Below, piece after piece: positions 45,643 to 55,065 of a DNA stretch of 64,000 bases. The position numbers and the translations under genes are program-made. Under the pieces are notes generated by a model. The model was not told where the DNA came from. It searched no databases and saw only the letters and a list, made by a program, of their open reading frames with translations. This stretch comes from Paralithodes platypus. Its lineage: Eukaryota > Arthropoda > Malacostraca > Decapoda > Lithodidae. Every line of letters starts with the position of its first letter. The stretch's first letter is position 1. The stretch covers positions 50,531,975-50,595,974 of the forward strand of contig CM064492.1 of NCBI GenBank assembly GCA_032716605.1, given 5' to 3'.

Positions 45643-46746
45643 TTATGTCACTGCTGCTTCTTCTCGGATGGCGTTTTTTGATCCATGGCTGCGGACTGCT
45701 TCGTGTAGGAGACGACCCATGCGTGCTGAACCCACAGGGTTTAGATGAGTGCCATCCTTGCGGAACAGAGTAGGCTGGTTGTAGAAGTTGTCCCAGAGGT
45801 TGATGAATTCAACTTCTTCCCTCAGACACAAATGTTTTAGTCGGCTATTTGTGCTGAAAGCCTTGTCGTAGAATTTGTCAGGTGCGTCGATCTTGGGGAG
45901 AATGCCTGAGATGATGATATGCCTTGACTTGTTTTTGTAGTGCTGGATCATCTTGCGATATTTCTCCATCAACTCTTCGGATTTGGTGCGCATGACGTCA
46001 TTTGAACCAGCATGGATGACAAAAAGGGTATTTTCATTTGCATCCTTTGTGGTATCTTCGAAGGCTTCCACAATGTCGTCCAGTCCAGCTCCTGGGATGC
46101 AAAATCTTTTTCGTCGATTTGGGACTCTGTCGCAGAACTCTTCGACCTGTCCTCGTAGGATGGAATCCCCAACGAGCCTGGTCTCTTCTGGTTCGTCTTC
46201 CATCTCTACCAATATCTCAAATCTGTTGGACATTGTGACTGGTAGATGAGACCTTTTCTGCGTTGGCCGTGCACCGTTCCTCACTGGTGTAAATCCGGAA
46301 ACCTGTGGTGGCGGGACTCTACGTACAGGTCGGGGAGAGGAGTGGTTAGAACGGGGGCGAGGGGTTGGTACTGTTCGTGCTAGCAGGCTTCTTGCACGAG
46401 GAGTGGGGGAGAGACTAAGGTGAACAGGGCGGCTGTCCTGGTTTGATGTCGGCTCAGGTTCATCAGAAGCATCTGCTGCAGGTGTTGGATTGTTGGCAGA
46501 TGACGTTGGGGCGGTGGTGGATGCTGGAGTTGAAACAATTTGAGTTAGTGATACTCCAACGTTGAGTGTTACAAACTCTTGGAGTGATTCCAGCTTCCTG
46601 GTGAGGGCGTTGATCTTGTTGAGGGCTTCATCCAATTTTGCTGTCAAATCCCCTCGTTGCTGGCAGAGTCGGCAGACTTGTGGATCGGCAGGAGCAAACA
46701 TGGAAGCACCAAACCTACCGGCGCAGTTCGTACAGGCACGAGGCAT
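45643..46746 (-). CDS. CR1-like ORF1: zinc finger, coiled coil, esterase
   Basis: An open 367-codon frame from ATG 46746 (MPRACTNC). An in-frame ATG four codons upstream is possible, but MPR is the start shared with copy 1. Numbered from that upstream ATG: C9-x2-C12 and C29-x2-C32 form a zinc-finger-like pair; residues 35-65 look helical/coiled coil (LTAKLDEALNKINALTRKLE); 75-170 is a Pro/Ser/Thr-rich linker. Residues 190-350 are an SGNH/GDSL-type esterase with GDS (S199), GSND (N253) and DGTH (D335, H338), all catalytic positions present. This architecture is known from CR1-like LINEs. ORF2 follows after ~80 nt. Likely an RNP-associated protein; substrate unknown. Confidence 0.88.
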   Translation of the reverse strand: MPRACTNCAGRFGASMFAPADPQVCRLCQQRGDLTAKLDEALNKINALTRKLESLQEFVTLNVGVSLTQIVSTPASTTAPTSSANNPTPAADASDEPEPTSNQDSRPVHLSLSPTPRARSLLARTVPTPRPRSNHSSPRPVRRVPPPQVSGFTPVRNGARPTQKRSHLPVTMSNRFEILVEMEDEPEETRLVGDSILRGQVEEFCDRVPNRRKRFCIPGAGLDDIVEAFEDTTKDANENTLFVIHAGSNDVMRTKSEELMEKYRKMIQHYKNKSRHIIISGILPKIDAPDKFYDKAFSTNSRLKHLCLREEVEFINLWDNFYNQPTLFRKDGTHLNPVGSARMGRLLHEAVRSHGSKNAIREEAAVT

Positions 46747-46883
46747 GGTGACGATCACTTTCTTCAGTTCACTTCACTCACTTAAAAACACTTAACTCAC
46801 TTTAAAAACACTAAACTCACTTTAAAAACACTAAACTCACTTTAAAAACACTTCACTCCCTTCAGGTCGCTTCACTTACTTAA

Positions 46884-47639
46884 ATAGGCCTAACCGAAAA
46901 CAAAAATTTTGAAATACACACAAATAGGTTATCAGCGGTGATAGCCTAACCAAAAATTAAAACAAAACAAAATTAAATTTGAATACGCAGTGATAGCCGA
47001 ACCGAAAACAATTTTATGTTTATTTAAACAGAAATAGGCCACCAGGGGTTATAGCCTATCCTAACCGAAAACAAAAATTATGAAATACCGGTACGCAGAA
47101 ATAGGTCACCAGCGGTGATAGCCTAACTGAAAATTTAAAAATTGAAGTACGCAGAAATAGGCCACCAGGGATGATAGCCTAGACTAACCGAAAACAAAAA
47201 TAACCGAAAACAAAAATTATGAAATACCGGTACGCAGAAATAGGCCACCAGCGGTGATAGCCTAGGACTAACCGAAAACAAAAATAACCGAAAACAAAAA
47301 TTATGAAATACTGGTACGCAGAAATAGGCCACCAGCGGTGATAGCCTAACTGAAAATTTAAAAATTGAAGTACGCAGAAATAGGCCACCAGGGATGATAG
47401 CCTAGACTAACCGAAAACAAAATTAACCGAAAACAAAAATTATGAAATACCGGTACGCAGAAATAGGCCACCAGCGGTGATAGCCTAACTGAAAATTTAA
47501 AAATTGAAGTACCGTACGCAGAAATAGGCCACCAGGGATGATAGCCTAGACTAACCGAAAACAAAAATAACCACAAACAAAAAAGTATGAAATATGCAGA
47601 AGTAGGCTACCAGGGGTGATAACCTACCTAAAAAAGCAA

Positions 47640-47640
<1 letters not shown>
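46884..47640 (-). repeat. ~60-bp 5' UTR monomer array of CR1 copy 2 (about 11)
   Basis: Units gaaataggccaccagcggtg, atagcctaaccgaaaac, aaaaattatgaaatac. A higher-order pattern alternates units with aatttaaaaattgaagtacg and units with attatgaaataccggtacg. Some units have TAC and others TACCGGTAC, TACTGGTAC or TACCGTAC at the same position. ORFs of ~70 codons here (VAYFCVPVFHNF-like) are repeat translation. Confidence 0.9.

Positions 47641-47645
<5 letters not shown>

Positions 47646-47691
<46 letters not shown>
47646..47691. repeat. (TA)n in the CR1 5' UTR
   Basis: TA tract; copy 1 has a shorter one at 41000-41010 at the same place, so the expansion arose within the element. Confidence 0.9.
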
Positions 47692-47694
<3 letters not shown>

Positions 47695-48331
47695 GAATAT
47701 GTGACTAAATATACAATTCACCAAATAGAGATTATATAAAAATAAAGTGTAACTGCACACAAGGGGTTAATATACTGTATCAACAGATGGCGCTGGTGTC
47801 ACTGTAGGCTAGTCGAGCAGGATTATATTTAGATAAACAAAGTTATCAGTCAAAGGTTACTACAGTACAAGATCATGCAAGCAACAACTAAAATTACAGA
47901 TATATATAGCTACAGTAGGATACTGAATACGATAACTACTAGAGTTAATAAGAAAATACAAAGCTAGGTCGATTTAGAGGTGCGCGTGCGTCGTCTGCTA
48001 CAAGCTAGGATAACAAATGTAAACAACAATGTTTATCAGTCAGAAAAGCAATAAAATAACATGCACGGCAACTACAGAACTATGTGGAGGTTAAACAAGC
48101 ACTTAACTACTGTTCATGCAATGAATAAAGGGAATTGGGATATGAAATACTCAAATTAGGATAGAGTTTTCTCAGTGGCGATGCGGAGCTGTAGGCGGTG
48201 CTGAAGCCGGCGGGTGAATGAGATAATGAGTGAATGAGATGATAGATAGATAGAGAACCAGAGCTAGACCTAGACACCATGCATCATCCCACGACAATCA
48301 GCAAGTTAAGTGTCAGGCCCGGGTAGTCAGC

Positions 48332-48713
<382 letters not shown>

Positions 48714-48715
48714 TG

Positions 48716-50009
48716 TGTATGAAAAGGTAGCGGAGTGGGTAAAGGAAGTGAAAACCCTGGTAGACATTGCGAAATCTGAACCGCATGCTGCATATACTGC
48801 CTTCACATATGGTGTTAAGCACAGATGGACATTTCTTATGAGAACAGTACCTGGCATTAGACAGATGCTCCAACCGCTGGAAGAAGCAATCAGAGGAACA
48901 TTCATACCGGCCTTAACAGAGATGGAAGGCGTCACGCAAGAGCTAAGAGATCTATTAGCTCTTCCGCCAAGGTTCGGAGGTATGGGGATCATAAACCCAG
49001 TGGAGGCGGCACTACATGAGTACCAAAATTCCCTTAAACTTACTACGTCTCTGACAGAAAAAATACGGGAGCAAAATAAAAATGATGAGGTGGACGAAGA
49101 GGAACAACGAAATGCAAGACAGGAAATTACAAAGAGCAGAGAAGAGAGACAGAAACATAGCCTAGAACAAATTAAGACCAGATGTAGGATAGAACTGAAA
49201 ATGAGAGTTGAGATGGCACAAGACACGGGGGCTTCAAATTGGCTCACATCATTACCAATAAAGGAGAAAGGCTTCAGCTTAAATAAACAAGAATTTAATG
49301 ATGCCGTAGCCTTGAGGTATGGGTGGCCAGTTTCGAACCTGCCGCTGAAATGTGCATGCGGTGAAATAAACAACCCAGACCACTGTATGACCTGTAAGAA
49401 AGGAGGATTCATCTGTATCCGGCATGATGAAGTACGAGACATCACTGCACAAATGCTGGACGAGGTGTGCCATGATGTCAGAATCGAACCGGAACTTCTG
49501 CCTATGGACGGACAGCGCTTGGCCCACAATACTGCAAATACTTCAAATGAAGCAAGAGTGGACGTAAGTGCTCGAGGTTTTGGACGAGGGGACAACAGGC
49601 TTTTTTCGACATCAGAATCTTCAACCCAAGAGCACAAACATATCGTGAGCGAGGACACAAGGCGGCATACTTGAGAAACGAAAGTGAGAAAAAACGCGCT
49701 TATGAAGAAAGAATTTTGAACAGGGATCAAGGAAGCTTTACTCCTCTGGTCTTCTTATCGTCGGGAGGTATGGGACCTTCTGCAAGTGTCTTCTATGCCA
49801 GATTAGCTGAACAAATATCGGAGAAAAAACGCCAGCATAGAAGCCAAGTCATAACTTGGATGAGATGCCGGCTCTCTTTCTCTCTTCTCAGGTCTGCACT
49901 CCTATGTCTCCGGGGTACAAGGTCCTCCCCGCTACAGAGGACAAGAGTGAGAGACTTGGACTTTGAAATGGTCGTGGCAGAGGGACGAATTGGGGAACAA
50001 CTAGGTTGA
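48716..50009 (+). pseudogene. Retroelement polyprotein C-terminal region, frameshifted
   Basis: Starts abruptly after the GT array (YEKVAEWVKEVKTLVDIAKS). It continues RWTFLMRTVPGIRQMLQPLE, LLALPPRFGGMGIINPVEAA and NWLTSLPIKEKGFSLNKQEF. Next is a Cys/His-rich segment CACGEINNPDHCMTCKKGGF with RHDEVRDITAQMLDEVCHD, then DVSARGFG. A frameshift near 49590 separates FFDIRIFNPRAQTYRERGHK; the second frame ends SFTPLVFLSSGGMGPSASVF, RLSFSLLRSALLCLRGTRSS. This C-terminal module is widespread in aquatic-invertebrate genomes behind a reverse transcriptase. I recognise the family but cannot name its clade with certainty. No RT palm is present, so it is 5'-truncated and dead. GT tracts flank it (right one about 50090-50122). 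Confidence 0.75.
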
Positions 50010-50122
50010 TTGTAGGGAGTTACTGGTACAATAAGATAAACTACAATGTAACTATAATAAGATAGATTGTACACCACTTTGTAACTGTATGTGTATGTGT
50101 GTGTGTGTGTGTCTGTGTGTGT

Positions 50123-50454
50123 AATAATAATAACATAATAATCGGTTTATTTCAAGCCGGCAGCCAATGGGGCTGAAAATACACAGACTTAACCTAGATC
50201 TTATCTTAAGGGATCAACAGATTGATCCTGGCTGCTAATGAGGGCGCCTACAATCCTACATACCCCTGACGGAGTAGGACGTGGGCAGGATACTTTGTGG
50301 GTCCCCCGAGACGGACCGTCCGTCCAGACCTTGCCTTCACGGCCAGGGAAAGTTTTTGAGAGAACCTCCCCTGCCGGCACGTGGGATCGAACCCCAGACA
50401 ACGGAGCTAGAGCTCCCAATACAGTGTACTAAGCGCGCTCGGCCACCGTGACCG
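50123..50454 (-). mobile_element. tRNA-derived SINE, family S2
   Basis: Minus strand. The head GGTCACGGTGGCCGAGCGCG has an A box (TGGCCGAGCGC, complement of 50434-50444) and a consensus B box GGTTCGATCCC (complement of 50383-50393). The ~50 bp between fits a tRNA-Leu/Ser-like origin with a long variable region. The body is ~250 bp and ends in an ATT/TTA-type short repeat tail at about 50123-50142, suggesting a LINE partner that uses a microsatellite tail. The flanks are GT repeats on both sides. Not a tRNA gene: no closing acceptor stem. Confidence 0.85.
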
Positions 50455-50455
50455 T

Positions 50456-50481
50456 ATGTGTGTGTGTGTGTATGTGGGTGT

Positions 50482-50516
<35 letters not shown>
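50456..50516. repeat. (GT)n microsatellite
   Basis: GT run between SINE S2 and the LINE tail that follows. Confidence 0.9.
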
Positions 50517-50519
<3 letters not shown>

Positions 50520-50521
<2 letters not shown>

Positions 50522-51368
50522 CATTCAACAACAATAAATTTGAACTAATTGGGTATGGAACCAACATCAATGTAAACGCCAACTATACTGCACACGACGG
50601 TTCCCTAATACAACGCAATAACCATATGCTAGACCTGGGTGTTCTAATGAGTCATGATGCTACCTTCAGCAAGCACATCCAAGCAGTGGTTCAAAAGGCA
50701 AGAGGCTGGCTGGATACTGCGCACCTTTAAAACACGAGAGGTGGAACCTATGCTTACCCTGTACTGTACAAGGACTTGGTGATACACATTTGAGAATACT
50801 GCTGACAGTTATGGAGTCCCTGGTAATCTGAGGAGAAACCAGCCTGGGAGGGGATCCAGCGCTCCTTCACCAACAAAATTACATTTTTAAAGGATCAGGA
50901 CTACTGGGAGAGATTGAAAACATTACAACTATACTCTCTCGAGAGACGCAGAGAAAGATACTTAATCCTATACACTTGGACAATTCTTAATAACATGGCT
51001 CCAAATCTGAAAGTTGAAGATAAAGTGATCATCACATACAAAGAACATAAACGGTTAGAATGTGCGATATCAGACCCATCAAATCAAGAGCGCTAACCAG
51101 AGTAAAGACGCTAAGGGAACATTCTTTCGCTACTCATGGTCCTAAGGGGTATAACGAATTACCCCAAGAAATTAGAAATAAAGACTACCCAAAACTGGAA
51201 ATATTTAAGAAGGATTTGGATCACTTCCTTGCCTCAATAGACGACCAACTAACTCCACCTCACTATCACCTCCGTGCTGCCAGCAACAGCATCATTGACC
51301 AGCTGGGGCAGAGGAGGGCAGATGGGACGTACAGTGGCGGCGCCACAACGGCGTGGACCACGGGGTGA
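50520..51368 (+). pseudogene. LINE ORF2 tail with a 5-nt frameshifting insertion
   Basis: C-terminal region of a non-LTR retrotransposon ORF2. 50530-50730 gives HMLDLGVLMSHDATFSKHIQ, then TFKTREVEPMLTLY (about 50730-50764). There the frame breaks at TACTGTA (50762-50768). Removing five bases restores LTLYKDLV, the typical LTLYKAL motif. Later blocks: LQLYSLERRRERYLILYTW (50914-50970), SFATHGPKGYNELPQEIRN and FKKDLDHFLASIDDQ (51120-51240), AASNSIIDQLGQRRADGTY (51280-51335). Two other nonsense codons lie at about 50790-50810. CR1/jockey-like; exact clade unresolved. Confidence 0.8.
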
Positions 51369-51548
51369 TAGATATCAGCCCTCAACTACACCCACAGAAA
51401 CCACAGGTGTGTGTGTGAGAGAGTGTGTGAGAGTGTGTGTGTGGACAAGCGGTGGTGTGTTTAAAGGTACAAAATTGACGAAATATGTAGGTTGGGGCTA
51501 CAGATGGGACCATTCAGTAAACACACACTATACTCTCTCTTGGTATTA

Positions 51549-51879
51549 TTAAGGGGGGTGGTTCCTTTTATTGGCTAATAGTTCATGTATTCATTATATT
51601 TTTATTTCCTCTCTAGATCTCCATCAAACTTGAAAAAATAAGACCCCATAGACCCCATTTTAAAACAAATGTGCACATTTTTCAGTAGACAAATTTCCCG
51701 GTCAAATGCTTAAATTATTGGCTCGCTATCGCTTGCCAGGAAAAACAATCGACATCTAATAGGCATACAAGGTCTAAACATTTACAGAACTAATGGGGCG
51801 AACGTCTTAAAATCTCAAAAGCAATGGGGCTAAACATGAGGGAGAAGGGGGACCATAATAACTACCCATCTCCCCTTAA
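51549..51879 (-). mobile_element. TTAA MITE, family B
   Basis: TTAA at 51549-51552 and 51876-51879; 331 bp; begins TTAAGGGGGGTGGTTCC, ends ACTACCCATCTCCCCTTAA; ggctcgctatcgcttgccag inside. The left flank (ttcagtaaacacacactata, ctctctcttggtattattaa) is repeated before the element at 51985. Confidence 0.88.
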
Positions 51880-51984
51880 ATGTCAGGGCCCCGGTAGTCA
51901 GCTGGTGGTATAGGAGGGGGGAAGGGGGCGCCTACAGGAGGGAACCCTTCAGTAAACAAACAATTATACTCTCTCTTGGTATTA

Positions 51985-52193
51985 TTAACCCTTTCTGTAC
52001 TGGTAACGTCTTTTTCATGATATTTTGGCAACTATTTAATTCAGTTGAAGAAGGGCCTCCAGCACTTAACAAGCTTCTAACTATCTCACCTGACCCTTTT
52101 TACTGCCACAGATATCCTTCTTATACTGCACACAATCGTCTAAATATAGCTTGTATACATCTACAAAGACGTTGCCGGTACAGAAGGGGTTAA
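51985..52193. mobile_element. TTAA MITE, family A, well preserved
   Basis: 209 bp from TTAA 51985-51988 to TTAA 52190-52193. Ends TTAACCCTTTCTGTACTGGT and GCCGGTACAGAAGGGGTTAA are inverted repeats. CCC...GGG termini at a TTAA duplication are the piggyBac-type signature. Confidence 0.88.
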
Positions 52194-52194
52194 A

Positions 52195-52970
52195 CCTTTC
52201 AGTATGCCTCCACGCATTCCAGTATTTTTTCTGGCTATCGTTGAACGATTTTCTCGTCATAGGTGTCTCTCCCTTATAAAACAACGAAAACAAACAAATC
52301 GGCTTCTCTCCCTTAAAACAGAAAAAACTAAAAAAGGAACTAGACCCTTTTATTTATTCAGGTATTTCCACGCTTACCCCGACAATGCCAATTCGAGAGT
52401 ACTCATATCATTACAATTGCTACATTTGTCACAACAAAGCATCTTTACTTTATCTTTTGTGATTAATCACAACGATGCAAGCTGATTACAAACTTCCAAA
52501 ATTATACTGCTAGATTTCTTTTAAATTCACATTATAAAAAGACGAGTAGCACAAGTTTCAAGTCTTGGGTCGCTCTCAAGTCGGGCTCAGAAATCACAGG
52601 CAGAATCTGAAATGCACAAATATCTCCACGAGCTTCCACCACTGCCTTCTCTCCATTGATTGCACTGGCTGGTTCGAGTTGTGTTCCTGTCGCCATTAAT
52701 TCAACGCGCCAGTTCCATTATTTAGCGGAGGGTTCACACGAGCGCTTTTTCCGTCAACTTTTTCGTGCAATTATGGTCTGTCAGCTTCAAAATTGCCGCT
52801 TTATTGTAATTCAGCCAGTTAACATGATCTGTCTTAAGTCTGTCCTTCCATACCAGTGCAAAAAAAGTATCAAAATAATACAATAATATTAAATTGCTCA
52901 TGGAAAATTGCCGGAAAATGTGCTCTCGTGTGACACCCCCTGTAACAGCAGCGGAATACATCGAGGTCAA
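52195..52970. other. Spacer without recognisable gene
   Basis: No family motifs in the short frames (52204-52485, 52656-52886). No TIR or tRNA-like boxes seen. Confidence 0.5.
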
Positions 52971-52971
52971 A

Positions 52972-53342
52972 GGTTGCGAGAGCGAGGTCAAAGGGTGGGA
53001 GAGCGAGGTCAAAGGGTGGGAGAGCGAGGTCAAAGGCTGCGAGAGTGAGGTCAAAGGCTGCGAGAGCGAGGTCAAAGGCTGCGAGAGTGAGTTCAAAGGC
53101 TGCGAGAGCAAGGTCAAAGGCTGTGAGAGCGAGGTCAAGGCTGAGAGAGCGAGGTCAAAGGCTGAGAGAGCGAGGTCAAAGGCTGCGAGAGCGAGGTCAA
53201 GGCTGAGAGAGCGAGGCCAAAGGCTGCGAGAGCAAGGTAAAGGCAGCGAGAGCAAGGTCAAAGACCGCAAGAGCGAGGTCAAAGGCTGCGAGAGCAGGTA
53301 AAGGCAGCGAGAGCGAGGTCAAAGACCGCGAGAGCGAGGTGA
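52972..53342. repeat. 21-bp minisatellite, about 18 units
   Basis: Unit GCGAGAGCGAGGTCAAAGGCT with variants. Because 21 is a multiple of 3, frames stay open on both strands (ESEVKGC heptads on plus, SLSQPLT on minus); this is not evidence of a gene. The unit contains AGGTCAAAGG. Confidence 0.95.
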
Positions 53343-53409
53343 TGCATAAAGAGTCCCCGGGGATGAAAACAGGGGTCGGTAAATAAAGGTGAGCGGACAA
53401 ATCAACCAC

Positions 53410-53636
53410 TATAGTCTGTTCATTATAAGTTGGGCAGAGAGCGTAACCTCTAACCTCTCATAACTCAAAAAGGACTAGAGTAATCGAGCTAATACGTCTA
53501 CCAAATAGGAAGACTTGCCTAGGGAATATGTGCATAAATTGACGGCTCATTTGCTCTAGCCCTTTTTGAGTTACAGAGGTTAGACCTTTAGAGGTTACGA
53601 TTTCTGCCCCACCTACTGTAGAATGAACGAACTATA
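53410..53636. mobile_element. Family D palindromic element
   Basis: Ends TATAGTCTGTTCATTATAAG and CTACTGTAGAATGAACGAAC-TATA form an imperfect ~75-bp inverted repeat, with ggcagagagcgtaacctcta against gaggttacgatttctgcccc. It lacks coding capacity. Relatives: 34270-34453, 35105-35640, 61640-61905, 62650-62870. Confidence 0.75.
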
Positions 53637-53734
53637 GACCATTTCAACCAGTAACTCTCAACCAGAGGTAACTCAACCAATGCATTTAGGTTAGGTAGGG
53701 TTAGGTAATTAGGACTCTTACAACGTGTACTGAT

Positions 53735-54100
53735 TTAAGGGGAGATGGGTCAGTTTTTCTCGTCCCCCTTCTTCCTCATGTTTACCCTAATTAGTTTTCA
53801 GATTTTAAGACGTTCGGGCCATTAATTTGGCGATTGTAAGACCTTTCGTCCCATTTTGTTGTCAATATTAGGACTTTTCGTGTCCTATAGGTGTCGATAT
53901 TTTACCTAGCGAGAGATAGCGAGTCTGTATTTTAGGATGAATTGGCCTTGGGCCGGGACATTTTTCTATCGAAAAACGTACACATACTGATTATCTTGAA
54001 GGATTTTTTTTTTTTTTTTTTTAAAGCTTTATGGAGGTCTAGGGAGGAAACTATAAAATTAAATAAAATGAACAAATAAACAAAGCCCATCCCGCCTTAA
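53735..54100 (+). mobile_element. TTAA MITE, family B
   Basis: TTAA 53735-53738 and 54097-54100; begins TTAAGGGGAGATGGGTCAG, ends GCCCATCCCGCCTTAA; contains a T run (54005-54022). Confidence 0.85.
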
Positions 54101-54140
54101 ATAGCCCTGGATGATTTGGCCTTGGTTGAGATCTACTGGT

Positions 54141-54356
54141 TTAACCCATACAGTACCGGTGACATCCTTTTCATTATATTGTGGCAACTATTAGACGATT
54201 TTATTCAGATTAGGAAGGACGTCTAGCAATAATAAGGCGGCAAACTATCTCAACCAACGCTTTTAACTACCGCAGACCCTTCCTAAGCTGCATAATATCG
54301 TCTAAATATAGTTAGAAAAAAATGAAAACACACGTCGCTGGTACTCAAAGGGTTAA
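54141..54356. mobile_element. TTAA MITE, family A, well preserved
   Basis: TTAA 54141-54144 and 54353-54356. Ends TTAACCCATACAGTACCGG and CGCTGGTACTCAAAGGGTTAA. Supplies the uninterrupted reference cgctggtactcaaaggg for the TA insertion at 55792. Confidence 0.88.
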
Positions 54357-54374
54357 ATGGTATTATACTGGTGG

Positions 54375-54720
54375 AGTTGGCCGGCTCCCGTACATATACA
54401 TTATTTGTTGTTGTTGTTGTTGTTTTTCCCCAAGCTGCCTGGCCGAACAGCCCCAAGGCCCCGAGCAAGGCCACAACCGAGCGCCCCCACAGAACCCTCC
54501 CCGCCGACCACAATAAAGCCTGGGTGACCGAAGCCACTCCACGGCGGGGAGCTGAGGAGGGTGCGGAAACGCCCGGGAAACCAAAGCCCCACCCAGGGCC
54601 CTGTGCCCCTCAGCAATTATGAAGAGAAAGTTGAGGGGCAAAGGAAAGATGTGACGCTTTGGCTTCCAATCTTGGTAGATTAGGAGGTCAATCCACGCAA
54701 GAGACGCCGTCACTTGAGAT
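54375..54720 (-). repeat. GC-rich dispersed repeat with (CAA)n tail
   Basis: A GC-rich block (54430-54620) ending on the minus strand in CAA repeats (complement of 54406-54425). The segment gctgcctggccgaacagccc resembles, inverted, ggctgcctggctgaacagtc (complement of 6623-6642). Probably a retroposed repeat; family not identified. Overlapping ORFs in several frames lack motifs. Confidence 0.5.
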
Positions 54721-54842
54721 CTAGAAAATATATAAGTAAAAGGAACAGTCAGAGTAAGCTATGGGTATGGCAGAGATCGCTCAGTTCTCACTCTGATAGA
54801 CCAGCCCATCACCACATTACATTATTTGTAATACTCTCTGGC

Positions 54843-54876
<34 letters not shown>

Positions 54877-54980
54877 GAAAGTAAAGGTTGGAGGCTAATT
54901 ATTGTGCTGAACGTTTGGTGGTTTGTTTCATAACCCATTTATTATTATTATTATTATGTTATCATTATTATTATTATTAC

Positions 54981-55023
<43 letters not shown>

Positions 55024-55065
55024 TGTGTTTATTATTATTATTTTTATTTTTATTATTAGTACTAT
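54843..55065. repeat. (TTG)n and (ATT)n microsatellites
   Basis: TTG repeats at 54843-54877; ATT repeats at 54941-55065 with interruptions. Confidence 0.95.

Larger units (their letters stand above)
42442..48225 (-). mobile_element. CR1-like LINE, copy 2 (near full length)
   Basis: Minus strand, ~5.8 kb: 5' UTR 48225-46747 with ~11 monomers, ORF1 46746-45643, an ~80-nt gap, ORF2 45559-42682, 3' UTR to 42442 and a (GA)n tract. ORF1 is open and ORF2 has two 1-nt deletions. The 5' end is inferred from shared sequence with copy 1 (for example atactcaaatta and the ggttaaac block). It is the best template here for the family consensus. Confidence 0.8.

Noticed and set aside
52734..53301. Protein-coding gene with heptad repeats (ESEVKGC)
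   Set aside because: The open frame follows from a 21-bp repeat unit and is open on both strands; no start context, splice signals or flanking coding sequence.
54149..54155. TACAGTA in a family A terminus as a footprint
   Set aside because: The terminus has the same length as other copies (ccctttctgtaccgg against cccatacagtaccgg), so substitutions explain it.
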